This document shows positions 16,806-25,198 of a DNA stretch of 64,000 bases, one piece after another; the stretch's first letter is position 1; each line of letters opens with the position of its first letter. Made by a program: the position numbers and the translations under genes. The notes below the pieces were generated by a model that was given only the letters and a program-made list of their open reading frames with translations, was not told the DNA's origin and ran no database searches. This DNA comes from Mycolicibacterium sp. (GTDB lineage: Bacteria; Actinomycetota; Actinomycetes; Mycobacteriales; Mycobacteriaceae), in contig NZ_JAEMTA010000001.1 in the NCBI RefSeq assembly GCF_016462545.1, positions 506,668 to 570,667 of the forward strand, in the 5' to 3' direction.

Positions 16806-17939
16806 CTAGCCGAGTGCTGCCTCGCCCGGCGGGTAGAGCAGCACGCCGCGAATGTTGGCGCCCGCGTGCATGTCGGCATAGCCGTCGTTGACCTTCTCCA
16901 GCGGATAGGTTCGGGTGACCATGATGTCGAGGTCCACCTGGCCGGCACTGTTCAACTCTAGGATCTTGGGGATGTCGGCCCGGGGATTACCTGAGCCGTA
17001 GAGAGTGCCCACGATCTGCTTCTCGGTGAGCGTCAGGTCCATCAGGTTGGCTCGGATGTCGCGCTCCAGCATTGGGTGGATGTTGGTGACCACCAACCTG
17101 CCGCGCTTGGCGGTCATCGCCAGCGCCTTGCCGATCAGCTGACCGTCACCGACGCCCATCGCGCAGATGAACCTGTCGACGCCTCTGTTCCAGGTCGCCT
17201 CGGAGACAACGTCCTTGGCCTCGTCCCAGTCGGCGGCGGTATGGGTGGCACCCATCTTCAGCGCCTCCTCCCGCTTGTACTCCGACGGGTCGATGACGGT
17301 GATCGTGCGGGCGCCCGCGAGCCGGGCGCCCTGCACGGCGGCGGCGCCGATGCCGCCCACGCCGGCGATCGCCACCGTGTCGCCCGGCCGCACGTCGGCG
17401 GCGTACACCGCAGAGCCCCAGCCGGTGATGAAGCCGCAGCCGAGCAGACAGGCCCGGTCGAGTCGATAGTGTTCGGGAATCTTCACGCAGCTGGCCTCGT
17501 GCACCACCGTGTGATGGGCGAAGGAGCCGACGCCGCACGCCAGCGCCAGGTCATCGTCACCGAGGTGGTGGCGGGCGGTGCCGTCGTGAATCTGCATGCC
17601 GGAGTAGATCTTTGCCCCGAGGTCACACAGACTCTGATGGCCTGTCGAGCATGACGGGCACCGGCCACACGACGGGATGAAGCTGAACACGACGTGGTCG
17701 CCGGGCACCAGCCACGACACGTGATCGCCTACGGCCTTGACCACGCCGGCGCCCTCGTGGCCACCGATGCAGGGCAGCCGGATCGGCATGTCGCCGGTGA
17801 CGAGGTGATCGTCGGAGTGGCACATGCCCGAGGCGTGCAGTTCGACCAACACCTCGGTGGCCTTCGGGGGATCCAGGTTGATGGTCTCGATCGACCAGGG
17901 TGTGTTGCGTTCGAACAGGACGGCGGCCTGCGTCTGCAT
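16806..17939 (-). CDS. NDMA-dependent (mycofactocin-linked) alcohol dehydrogenase
   Basis: A 377-residue zinc alcohol dehydrogenase. Seen: catalytic zinc site start SGMCHSDDH, GGHEGAGVV, structural zinc cysteines in CGRCPSCSTGHQSLC, and the NAD fold VAIAGVGGIGAAAVQGARLAG. The sequence type matches nicotinoprotein alcohol dehydrogenases that hold NAD tightly and need an external acceptor (N,N-dimethyl-4-nitrosoaniline in assays, mycofactocin in the cell). Start ATG 17939 with GAAAGG upstream, 17 bases after the aldehyde dehydrogenase stop. The pair would convert an alcohol to an acid. Confidence 0.92.
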   Translation of the reverse strand: MQTQAAVLFERNTPWSIETINLDPPKATEVLVELHASGMCHSDDHLVTGDMPIRLPCIGGHEGAGVVKAVGDHVSWLVPGDHVVFSFIPSCGRCPSCSTGHQSLCDLGAKIYSGMQIHDGTARHHLGDDDLALACGVGSFAHHTVVHEASCVKIPEHYRLDRACLLGCGFITGWGSAVYAADVRPGDTVAIAGVGGIGAAAVQGARLAGARTITVIDPSEYKREEALKMGATHTAADWDEAKDVVSEATWNRGVDRFICAMGVGDGQLIGKALAMTAKRGRLVVTNIHPMLERDIRANLMDLTLTEKQIVGTLYGSGNPRADIPKILELNSAGQVDLDIMVTRTYPLEKVNDGYADMHAGANIRGVLLYPPGEAALG

Positions 17940-17956
17940 GTGAAAGACCTTTCAGC

Positions 17957-19414
17957 TCAACGAATGATGGCTTGCAGCTCGACGAAGCCGCCGATGCCCT
18001 CGGGACCGCCCTCTCGCCCGATACCGGACTGTTTGAAGCCACCGAAGGGACTGCCGAAGTCGAGGACGGCGGTCGAGTTGACCGCGACCGAGCCGACGTG
18101 CAACTGCGTCGCCACCGCGGCTGCCTGCTCCGCGTCGGCCGACCACACCGCCCCGACCAGTCCGTAACGTGAGTCGTTGGCGATCGCCACCGCGTCGGCG
18201 ACGCCGTCTGCGTCGTCATAGGCGATGACCACCGCGACCGGGCCGAAGATCTCCTCACGGGCGATCTCCATGTCGTTGGTGGCCTCGACGAGTGCCGGGG
18301 CGACGAACCACCCCGCAAGGTCGGGTCGTTCACCGCCGGTCAGCAGCGTTGCGCCGTCACTGCGCGCACGGGTGAGGAAACCTTCGACCCGATCGCGGGC
18401 GGCCTCGTTGATCACTGGACCGACATCGGTGGTTCGATCGGCGGGATCCCCGACGGCAAGGCCCGCGACCGCCGCGGCCAGGGCACTGGCGAACTCGTCG
18501 TAACGGCTGCGCGGCAGCAGGATTCGGGTCAGCGCGGCGCACATCTGGCCGTTGTTGCCCATCGCGCCGGCAACCAGTCCGGCCACCGTCTTCTCCAGCG
18601 GAGCATCGGGCAGCACGATGGCCGGGCTCTTCCCGCCCAACTCGGTGCTGCATCGGCGAACGAGCGAGCCGCACGTCGCGGCGATCTGGGCTCCCACCAC
18701 AGTCGAGCCGGTGAAGCTGACCTTGTCGACCCCGGGGTGCTCGACCAGTAGCTCGCCGGTCACCGCGCCGCCGTGGACGACGTTGACCACCCCGTCGGGT
18801 ATGCCTGCCTCCTCGACGGCCTCCATCAGTGCGCCGAACTCGAGCGGCGCATCGAGCGCGGGCTTGAGTACCACCGTGCAACCCGCGGCCAGCGCCGGGC
18901 CGAGCTTCAGCGCGGCGATGAACAGTGGCGTGTTCCAGGGGATGATCGCGGCGACCACGCCAACGGGCACCTGCCGGATCTGCACTGTGCCGCCCGTCAT
19001 CGACGGCCGGTTGGCGATGAAGGGGTGCTCCGGTGTGATGGCGGCATAGGCCTGCAAGACGCCGACTGCGGTGATCACTTGGCCGAACGTGCTCCACGAC
19101 CGCGGCGACCCGATCTCGGCCGTCGTCAGGTCGGCGAGTCGACCTTTGCGGGCGCTCAATGCATCGGCCAGGCGACCAAGAGCTGCGCCGCGCTCGGCGG
19201 GTGAGGCCTGTGCCCAAGATGACAGCGCGCTGCGTGCGGCCGCGACCGCCGCATTTACCTCGTCACGCCCGGCAACGCCGACGGTGCCGAGCACGTCGCC
19301 CGTCGTGGGCGAGGTGACGTCGACCGTGTCGGCGAGCGTTCCCGGTACCCATTTTCCCGCGACGTAGCTTGCCGCCAACTCGACCATGGGATCCAATTCT
19401 GGCATTGATGTCAT
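17957..19414 (-). CDS. Aldehyde dehydrogenase family protein
   Basis: A complete 485-residue NAD(P)-dependent aldehyde dehydrogenase. Seen: VVAAIIPWNTPLF (about residue 150), FTGSTVVG, the Glu motif ELGGKSPAIV, the catalytic Cys in NNGQMCAALTR (about residue 290) and the C-terminal FGGFKQSGIGREGG. It oxidises an aldehyde to the acid. Start ATG 19414; ATG 19405 is also possible. It is first in an operon with the NDMA-type alcohol dehydrogenase and divergent from the MaoC pair. Unlike the frameshifted gene at 5467, this one is intact. Confidence 0.94.
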   Translation of the reverse strand: MTSMPELDPMVELAASYVAGKWVPGTLADTVDVTSPTTGDVLGTVGVAGRDEVNAAVAAARSALSSWAQASPAERGAALGRLADALSARKGRLADLTTAEIGSPRSWSTFGQVITAVGVLQAYAAITPEHPFIANRPSMTGGTVQIRQVPVGVVAAIIPWNTPLFIAALKLGPALAAGCTVVLKPALDAPLEFGALMEAVEEAGIPDGVVNVVHGGAVTGELLVEHPGVDKVSFTGSTVVGAQIAATCGSLVRRCSTELGGKSPAIVLPDAPLEKTVAGLVAGAMGNNGQMCAALTRILLPRSRYDEFASALAAAVAGLAVGDPADRTTDVGPVINEAARDRVEGFLTRARSDGATLLTGGERPDLAGWFVAPALVEATNDMEIAREEIFGPVAVVIAYDDADGVADAVAIANDSRYGLVGAVWSADAEQAAAVATQLHVGSVAVNSTAVLDFGSPFGGFKQSGIGREGGPEGIGGFVELQAIIR

Positions 19415-19492
19415 CTTTGGACAAGCATTTCAATCGTGGTCAAGGCGACTTCATCTTCCCCGAGCGATCTTTTTCTGACAGTATTGGTCACT

Positions 19493-19930
19493 ATGACTGC
19501 ACTACCGGACAGCACCGCCGACCTCGGCGTTGGACAGCCCTGGGAGGTAGTGGTGGAGCGCGGCAAGATCGCCGAGTTCGCCGACGCCATGCTGTCCGAC
19601 GATCCCGTGTACCGCGGTCCCGACGCGATCATCCCGCCCACGTTCCTGACCAGTGGGGCACGCTGGGCGCCGCCGGGTGTTCGGGTGGACGTCGGTTTCG
19701 ACCGCAAGCGTCTGTTGCACGGCGAGCAGGAGTACACGTTCCACGGGTCGCCGCCCGGCGCCGGAGACGTCCTCGTGGCCCAGGAGCGGATCATCGACAG
19801 GTTCTCGAAGCCGGGCAAACGCGGGGGTGAGATGCGATTTGCGACGGTGATCACCGAATACCGCAATGCCGCAGGCACTCTGGTGGCCGCGGCCAAGGCG
19901 ACCTTCATCGAGACGGCGGCCAAGTCATGA
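19493..19930 (+). CDS. MaoC-like dehydratase subunit, N-terminal half type (FAS1-like / HadA-like)
   Basis: A 145-residue hot-dog fold protein with PPTFLTSGARWAPPG and LLHGEQEYTFHGSP. It lacks the catalytic Asp-His of hydratases and matches the non-catalytic half of MaoC heterodimers (HadA/HadC or the ChsH1/ChsH2 type). ATG 19493 is chosen as start; the frame is open upstream but has no better start. The next gene overlaps it by four bases and encodes the catalytic half. The pair should hydrate an enoyl-CoA. A TGAC-n7-GTCA element lies directly before the start. Confidence 0.85.
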   Translation: MTALPDSTADLGVGQPWEVVVERGKIAEFADAMLSDDPVYRGPDAIIPPTFLTSGARWAPPGVRVDVGFDRKRLLHGEQEYTFHGSPPGAGDVLVAQERIIDRFSKPGKRGGEMRFATVITEYRNAAGTLVAAAKATFIETAAKS

Positions 19931-20379
19931 CGACCGCGACGCTGTCCGTCGGGACCGAGGCGCCGCCGCGCGACGTCGGCCCGTTGACCCGGCAGATGTT
20001 CGTCCGCTACTCGGGTGCATCCGGCGACCTCAATCCCATGCACTACGACGACGAGTTCGCGCGATCGGCCGGCCATCCTTCCGTCTTCGCCCAGGGCATG
20101 TTCTCGGCTGCGCTGCTGGCCGGGTTCGCCACCGATTGGCTGGGCGCCCCCGGCGTACGGCGCTTCGGGGTGCGGTTCCGGGAGCAGGTCTGGCCGGGTG
20201 ACGTATTGACCTGCTCGGGCACGGTGACCGCGATCGCGGAGGAGGACGACGCCGAGCGGGTGAGCGTCGAGCTCACGGCGACCAGGCAGACCGGTGGAGT
20301 CGCCATCAGCGGCACCGCCGAGTTTCTCGTACCCCGAAACGCGTCCCGTGGACGCACGTCCGACGCGCATCGGCCATAG
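19927..20379 (+). CDS. MaoC-like dehydratase subunit with hydratase motif
   Basis: A 150-residue hot-dog fold protein with the R-hydratase motif SGASGDLNPMHYDDEFA (about residues 31-47), holding the catalytic Asp and His. Start ATG 19927 overlaps the stop of the partner gene (ATGA), which implies a heterodimer made in equal amounts. It adds water to a 2-enoyl-CoA. The double-TetR regulator follows 12 bases downstream on the same strand, so the three may be one operon. Confidence 0.9.
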   Translation: MTTATLSVGTEAPPRDVGPLTRQMFVRYSGASGDLNPMHYDDEFARSAGHPSVFAQGMFSAALLAGFATDWLGAPGVRRFGVRFREQVWPGDVLTCSGTVTAIAEEDDAERVSVELTATRQTGGVAISGTAEFLVPRNASRGRTSDAHRP

Positions 20380-20391
20380 GCTTCAACCACC

Positions 20392-21732
20392 ATGTCCGAC
20401 GCCTCGATCGTCCGCCGGGCCAGTTACGGCCCGTCCAGCCCCGCCATCGGCGCCCGCGGCGCCACCACCAGGGGCCGGATCACCGAGGTGTCGCTGGAAC
20501 TCTTCGGCCGGCTCGGATACTTCGACACGTCGGTCGACGCCATCGCCAAGGCTGCCGGGGTATCTCGAGCCACGCTGTACCAATACTTCAAGGGCAAAGA
20601 CGAGATCTTCCTCGAACTGCTCAACGAGTGCGGCAGCGCGCTGTTCCGGGTGGCGCGGCGGATCGGGCCGCTCGGACCCGACGAAGTGGGCTTCGACAAC
20701 CTGAACTGGTGGCTCGGCGAGTGGAGTTGGGTCTTCGAGAAGTACTCCACGATGTTCGTGCAATGGACGGCTATCGCATCGTCGGACACCAAGGTGCGCC
20801 CGGAGATCGCCCGCTTCGTGCGTAGCTACAACCATCGCGTCGCCGAGCGTCTCGCCGCTTCGGGCCTGCAGGGCCTCGACCCCGAAGTGGCGGCCATGAC
20901 GATGACGGCGCTGGTGCACCGCATCAACCTGTTCGTGCACACCGACCGCGCCTATGGCCGCAGCGCCAAGAACACGGTCGACACGCTATCGGTGTTCCTA
21001 CAGTTGACGTTGTTCCCCGATACTCCGACGACGGTGCTCACGTCACTGCGCCTGCACGACAGCGGCGATCCGTCGGCCGACGTGGACGCGGTCGAGGTGC
21101 CGCCAGCCCCGGACGTCGATGGACTTTCCGTCAGCGAACGCACCGCCAGCCTCAGCAAGCGTGCCGTGGGCACCGTGACTGCGTTGGCCGAGGCGGGAGC
21201 GGCGCAGTTCCGCGCCCGCGGGTACCGCAGCACCAGCGTCGACGACATCGTCGAGGCTGCCGAGGTGGCTCGAGGCACGTTCTACAAGTACTTCAGCGAC
21301 AAGCAGGACCTACTTGCCGCCGTCGCGGCCGAGATCTACGGCGCTGGAATGGCATTCGCCGATCGAATCGCCCTGGTGGATCCGCTCGGCGACGAGGCGA
21401 CACTGCGGAACTGGCTCTCGACCTACGTCGAGTTCTACGACCGGTACTCGGGCTGCATAGAGGCGTGGGCCGAGGGCACCACCGACGACCCGACGATCAT
21501 CGGCATCGGCGAGAACGGGCAGGTGTTGATGGACATCGGCGCGGCCAAGATGCTGATCCGCCGTCCCGGTGCCTACCCCTACGATCCGGTGATCTCGTCG
21601 TTGATCCTGCGCGCCTTGGTGACCCGGGTGCCGCAGGCGGCGCTCGAGATGACGGAGCCGCTGGACGGCGATGCCGTCATCGACCTGCTGATGAATTGCA
21701 TCAAGCGGGGGTTCTTCGCTACGTCGTCGTGA
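20392..21732 (+). CDS. Tandem TetR-domain transcriptional regulator, Mce3R-like
   Basis: A 446-residue protein with two complete TetR modules in one chain. The first helix-turn-helix is at about residues 45-65 (DAIAKAAGVSRATLYQYFKG), the second at about 283-303 (DDIVEAAEVARGTFYKYFSD), each followed by a helical ligand domain. Normal TetR proteins have one module of about 200 residues. Mce3R of M. tuberculosis has this same architecture and represses lipid-metabolism and mce3 genes, so a lipid regulator is likely, binding DNA as a pseudo-dimer or dimer of tandem units. It is placed after the MaoC pair and next to the convergent CoA-transferase operon. Confidence 0.93.
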   Translation: MSDASIVRRASYGPSSPAIGARGATTRGRITEVSLELFGRLGYFDTSVDAIAKAAGVSRATLYQYFKGKDEIFLELLNECGSALFRVARRIGPLGPDEVGFDNLNWWLGEWSWVFEKYSTMFVQWTAIASSDTKVRPEIARFVRSYNHRVAERLAASGLQGLDPEVAAMTMTALVHRINLFVHTDRAYGRSAKNTVDTLSVFLQLTLFPDTPTTVLTSLRLHDSGDPSADVDAVEVPPAPDVDGLSVSERTASLSKRAVGTVTALAEAGAAQFRARGYRSTSVDDIVEAAEVARGTFYKYFSDKQDLLAAVAAEIYGAGMAFADRIALVDPLGDEATLRNWLSTYVEFYDRYSGCIEAWAEGTTDDPTIIGIGENGQVLMDIGAAKMLIRRPGAYPYDPVISSLILRALVTRVPQAALEMTEPLDGDAVIDLLMNCIKRGFFATSS

Positions 21733-22924
21733 CGCCATCGGCGATGAGGTCGTCGAGTTCCAAGGCGTTGTACCCCAAGTCGCTCAAGATCCTTCGGCTG
21801 TGTGAACCCAACGCCGGGACGTCGCCCATCAATGGGTCGATGCCCGACAGGACGGCCGGTGGCGGCAACGCGCCCGCGGGCCCGCCTGGGGTCTGAATCT
21901 CCTGCCATCGGTCGCGGCCGGAGAGGACCGGATGCTCCCACAGTTGCGCGACGTCGTTCATCCGGGCATGGGCCACCCCGGCGCGCTCCAGGAGTCCTTC
22001 GAGTTCCTCCGCGGACATCCTTGCCGCCGCGGCGCCGATGATCGACTCCAACTCGTCGCGGTTCGCGACCCGGTCGGGGTTGGATGCGAATCGTGGATCG
22101 GCGACGAGATCGTCTCTGCCCAATAGGATCTCGCAGAGTCGCTGCCATTCGCGAGAGTTCTGGACCGCTAGCAGCACAGTTCCGCCGTCGCCGGCGGTGA
22201 ACGGTCCGTATGGGGCGATCGTCGGATGGCGGGCACCCGTGCGGGCCGGAGTGGCCCCGCCATGGCGTCCGTAGTAGAGCGGCTGCGACATCCATTCGAC
22301 GAGGGCATCGAACAGCGACACCGCCACCGGGTGCACTGCCCCGGTGGTAGCCCGCGCATACAGCGCAGTGAGGATGCCGGAGAAGGTGAAGCTCCCCGCG
22401 GCGATGTCAGCGATCGAGACACCGGCGCGCGCCACCTCCTCGGGCGAACCCGTAACCGACAGCAATCCTGCCTCGGCCTGTACCAGCAGGTCGTAGGCCT
22501 TGCGGTCATGCCACGGGCCGTCCTGGCCATACCCGCTGATGGTCGCCGTGATGACCTTCGGATGCCTTCGGGCGACCGCATCGGCGTCCAATCCCAGGCG
22601 GCCCGCAGCACCGGGACCCAGGTTGTGCACCAGTACGTCGGCACTCGCCAGGAGCTGGTGCACGATTCGTAAGCCACTGGGCTGCTTGAGGTCCAGCGTC
22701 AGGGATTCCTTGCCACGGTTGAGCCAGACGAAGTAGCTCGACTCGCCGTGCACGGAGCGGTCGTAGCCGCGGGCGAAGTCTCCACCGTCGGGCCGTTCGA
22801 TCTTGATGACCCGAGCGCCGAGGTCGGCCAGCTGGCGGGTGGCGTACGGTGCCGCGACTGCCTGCTCGAGGCTGACGACGGTGATGCCGGTCAGGGGAGG
22901 GGTGGCTCGGGCGGAAGCCGTCAC
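21719..22924 (-). CDS. CaiB/BaiF family (class III) CoA-transferase
   Basis: About 401 residues. Family signs are the N-terminal GITVVSLEQAVAAPYATRQL, GARVIKIERPDGGDFARGYD, the Asp-containing NLGPGAAGRLGLD region and SGYGQDGPW. It moves CoA between a donor acyl-CoA and an acceptor acid. Start GTG 22924 overlaps the stop of the dioxygenase gene (GTGA), so the two are translationally coupled. The longer open frame to 22957 runs into that gene and is not needed. Its 3' end overlaps the end of the convergent tandem TetR gene by 14 bases. Confidence 0.92.
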   Translation of the reverse strand: MTASARATPPLTGITVVSLEQAVAAPYATRQLADLGARVIKIERPDGGDFARGYDRSVHGESSYFVWLNRGKESLTLDLKQPSGLRIVHQLLASADVLVHNLGPGAAGRLGLDADAVARRHPKVITATISGYGQDGPWHDRKAYDLLVQAEAGLLSVTGSPEEVARAGVSIADIAAGSFTFSGILTALYARATTGAVHPVAVSLFDALVEWMSQPLYYGRHGGATPARTGARHPTIAPYGPFTAGDGGTVLLAVQNSREWQRLCEILLGRDDLVADPRFASNPDRVANRDELESIIGAAAARMSAEELEGLLERAGVAHARMNDVAQLWEHPVLSGRDRWQEIQTPGGPAGALPPPAVLSGIDPLMGDVPALGSHSRRILSDLGYNALELDDLIADGVTTT

Positions 22925-23808
22925 GCCGACGCCGCCACCGCCATGCCGGTGATCCATTCCGGCACCGCTTCATAGACCAGTGGAGTGACGGGGCGACCAC
23001 CGCCGGCGGCGCCGGCAGCGAGCCAGGTGCGGACCTCGTTCGCCCCGGCGCCGGCGCGCACGTGGGCGTCGTCCACCAGACTGATGAGCGCGTCGACGTC
23101 CCAGTGTGCCATCGCATCCAACACTTCGGAGTCCCAGTCGGGTCGAATCTTGTTGCGCGCGTCCGCCATCCCCTCGGCGATGATCCTGGCACGGTCCTCG
23201 TCACTGAGGTCGTAGGCGTCGACCTCGAGACTCGGCGGCGAATGTGACAGACCCCCGGTACCGATGACCAAGACACGCTCGTCGATGCCGTCGAGGAACC
23301 GGCCGACCTCGGCTCCGAAGTCGGCGACCCGGCGTCCTGTCGGGAGGGGAGCGGTCGCGCAGTTGACCGGCACGGGGATGACCGGCTTGGTGGTCAGCGT
23401 GCCGACGAGATCGCGAACGGGTTGGGCGAAGGCATGATCCAGCTCGATGTCACGACACGCCGCGACGTCGAAGCCGTTCGACAGGAGGTGTTCACACAGC
23501 CTGCGGGCCAGAGCGGGTGGGACGTCGAGCGCGCCGGCGGGATGACCACCCTCGGCGAGAATCGATGCTGACAGCGCGACCCCGAACGCGGGTACCACGT
23601 GGCGGAACGCGCGGCGATGGTCGCCACCGAAGACGATGACCACATCGGGATCGAACCGCCCGACGCGTTCGGCCGCCGCGGCGAGCGCAGCGCGGAACTG
23701 AGAACCGAACGCGTGCTCGACATCGCGCTCCTTGCCCGGGCTGTGGCTGGCGCAGACGACCAACCTCTTCGAAGACACCTCGGGCATGGGATCGGTGGTC
23801 ACTAGCAT
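22921..23808 (-). CDS. Class III extradiol ring-cleavage dioxygenase (LigB/MhpB-like)
   Basis: About 295 residues. The N-terminal ASHSPG with its iron-ligand His, then IVFGGDHRR and the active-site pair VIGTGGLSHSPPS, match the LigB-type fold of 2,3-dihydroxyphenylpropionate dioxygenase. These non-heme Fe(II) enzymes open catechol rings next to the hydroxyls. Start choice is open: ATG 23808, ATG 23787 (which gives the short N-terminus usual for MhpB) or GTG 23847. It is coupled to the CoA-transferase. Whether the substrate is a true catechol or another compound is not clear, since no ring hydroxylase of the usual type is nearby. Confidence 0.85.
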   Translation of the reverse strand: MLVTTDPMPEVSSKRLVVCASHSPGKERDVEHAFGSQFRAALAAAAERVGRFDPDVVIVFGGDHRRAFRHVVPAFGVALSASILAEGGHPAGALDVPPALARRLCEHLLSNGFDVAACRDIELDHAFAQPVRDLVGTLTTKPVIPVPVNCATAPLPTGRRVADFGAEVGRFLDGIDERVLVIGTGGLSHSPPSLEVDAYDLSDEDRARIIAEGMADARNKIRPDWDSEVLDAMAHWDVDALISLVDDAHVRAGAGANEVRTWLAAGAAGGGRPVTPLVYEAVPEWITGMAVAASA

Positions 23809-23932
23809 CCTCGTTTCCAGCGGCGCGGCGTGCTCAATACTAGCCACTGCTGTCAGATGGGGACAAGAACTTGGTTGGCAAGCCCTATTCTGGAGGACGG
23901 ATATGTGAACGCGATGTCAGAAAACGTGGACG

Positions 23933-24085
23933 TCAGACGTGGATGACGATGCCCTGCGTCAACACCACGATGATGCCGAGGATCGCGATGAACGCCACGC
24001 TTCCCCCGATGAGGCGGATGGTCTCGCGCGTCAAGGCGGCACTGGTCTGCGGCGGCAAGAAGAACTCGGCGGGTAGATCCTTCAT
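23933..24085 (-). CDS. Small single-pass membrane protein, 50 residues
   Basis: ATG 24085, with a GAGG nine bases upstream, opens a 50-residue protein. It has a short polar N-terminus (MKDLPAEFFLPPQTS) and one strong membrane segment at about residues 26-46 (IGGSVAFIAILGIIVVLTQG). It lies 17 bases after the AveC-like gene on the same strand, so it is probably co-translated and may be a small subunit or stabiliser of that membrane protein. I do not recognise a family. Confidence 0.7.
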   Translation of the reverse strand: MKDLPAEFFLPPQTSAALTRETIRLIGGSVAFIAILGIIVVLTQGIVIHV

Positions 24086-24102
24086 GATGAAATCCTCTGA
24101 GC

Positions 24103-25014
24103 TCACGGGATGTAGGGACTGTCGGCACCGGTGACCAACCGCATGATGGTCAACGGAACGATCAGGAGTGCGAAGAAGCTGATCTGGAAGACGACGAACC
24201 AGGCGCCGAGTCGCATGAGTTCGAATCGCCACCGGGGGATGGTCACCTCGTAGTTGAGGTAGGCGTCGAACTCCTGCTGCTTGGTCACCCGAGCCTGTTT
24301 GGTGGCCACGGCAATGGACCCGGTCCCGATTGCGTCCGGGGCGCTCGACGCGGTCTTTGGGACCGTGAATCGGTCCAGTTGGCAGAATCGTTCGAAGTGG
24401 TTGAGTCCGCGGATCGGCGGCTTGCCGGCCCAGTAGGCGATCAGGTTGGGCCACACGCACATGATGCCGATGGTCCAGAGCAGGGTGATGCGACCACCGT
24501 TGCCCCACTCGAGGACGGGCCCGATCCCGGGATCGTAGGTCCACCAGCCCATTGCGGTGGCCGTTCCCTCGACCACGAAGTCCCACACGTAGTTGACCGG
24601 AATGGCCAGCACCACCATGGATTTGAGCATGCTCCAGCCGAACCTCGAGGCGACCCACTGGCTGAGCCACAACACCAGAAGGGCATGGAAACCCCAGTAC
24701 ACCGCATAGGCGAAGGGCATGAAGAGAGGATCGTGCGGAGTCTTGAGCGGTAGCCAGTCGAGCAGATGGTGGTCGGCGAAGGCCGGGCTGTAGAAGAGCA
24801 TTTGGCCCCAGTCGCCGATGGTCTCCATCCAGTACACGGCAAGGCTGTTGAACAGGAACAGGAATCCCCAGGTAAGACGGCGACGGCGCACGACGTCGGC
24901 GATTGCGAGCACGATGAAGATGCTGCCGAGTACAGGCATCACCCAATTGAAGAACCACACTCCGGCGGGTTCGAGGGTGGCCGGTGGCACGAGTTCCGAC
25001 GCGGCTGCCAGCAT
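24103..25014 (-). CDS. AveC-like integral membrane protein (spirocyclase-family-like)
   Basis: About 303 residues with six or more membrane segments (roughly 20-42, 48-66, 105-125, 130-150, 178-198 and 272-295) and a polar loop near 210-250. Conserved aromatic and acidic stretches such as VYWMETIGDWGQ, VNYVWDFVVEG and TYDPGIGPVLEWGNGG resemble AveC-type proteins, where AveC closes a spiroketal in avermectin synthesis. The family call is from memory of the pattern and is moderate. ATG 25014 is favoured because of GAGAGG five bases upstream. A second AveC-like gene is divergent from it. Confidence 0.65.
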   Translation of the reverse strand: MLAAASELVPPATLEPAGVWFFNWVMPVLGSIFIVLAIADVVRRRRLTWGFLFLFNSLAVYWMETIGDWGQMLFYSPAFADHHLLDWLPLKTPHDPLFMPFAYAVYWGFHALLVLWLSQWVASRFGWSMLKSMVVLAIPVNYVWDFVVEGTATAMGWWTYDPGIGPVLEWGNGGRITLLWTIGIMCVWPNLIAYWAGKPPIRGLNHFERFCQLDRFTVPKTASSAPDAIGTGSIAVATKQARVTKQQEFDAYLNYEVTIPRWRFELMRLGAWFVVFQISFFALLIVPLTIMRLVTGADSPYIP

Positions 25015-25149
25015 CGTCACCTCTCAATGGGAACGGGGTCGTCGAGACCGGGAATCAACTAACCATCTCACCCTATACATAGATAACTAGGTTCACCATG
25101 GCTTTCGTCGAGGCCTGCCCGCGCTCGACGCCCGCGCCGTTGACTCCGT

Positions 25150-25165
25150 GACAGTGAACTGCCAT
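25150..25165. promoter_or_regulatory. Operator candidate TGACAGTGAACTGCCA (site 1 of the shared palindrome)
   Basis: It matches the shared palindrome TGRCAGTnnRCTGYCA in all 14 fixed positions. It lies 33 bases before the GTG start of the AveC-like gene at 25199 and 135 bases before the divergent AveC-like gene at 25014, so it can control one or both. The other copies are at 26948, 29143 and 29179. Confidence 0.7.
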
Positions 25166-25198
25166 CTTTGAGGCGTTGTCACCGAAGGAGGCACCGCA

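Noticed and set aside
19476-19490. TGACAGTATTGGTCA before the MaoC pair as a fifth regulon site
   Set aside because: Only one half matches TGRCAGT; spacing and the second half differ from the shared palindrome.
23849-23855. GCTGTCA near the dioxygenase start as a regulon site
   Set aside because: It is a single half-site; the other arm does not match.
23933-25027. A 364-codon open frame covering the small membrane protein and the AveC-like gene
   Set aside because: It is in a different frame from the AveC-like protein. Only its last 50 codons have a ribosome site and a sensible protein.
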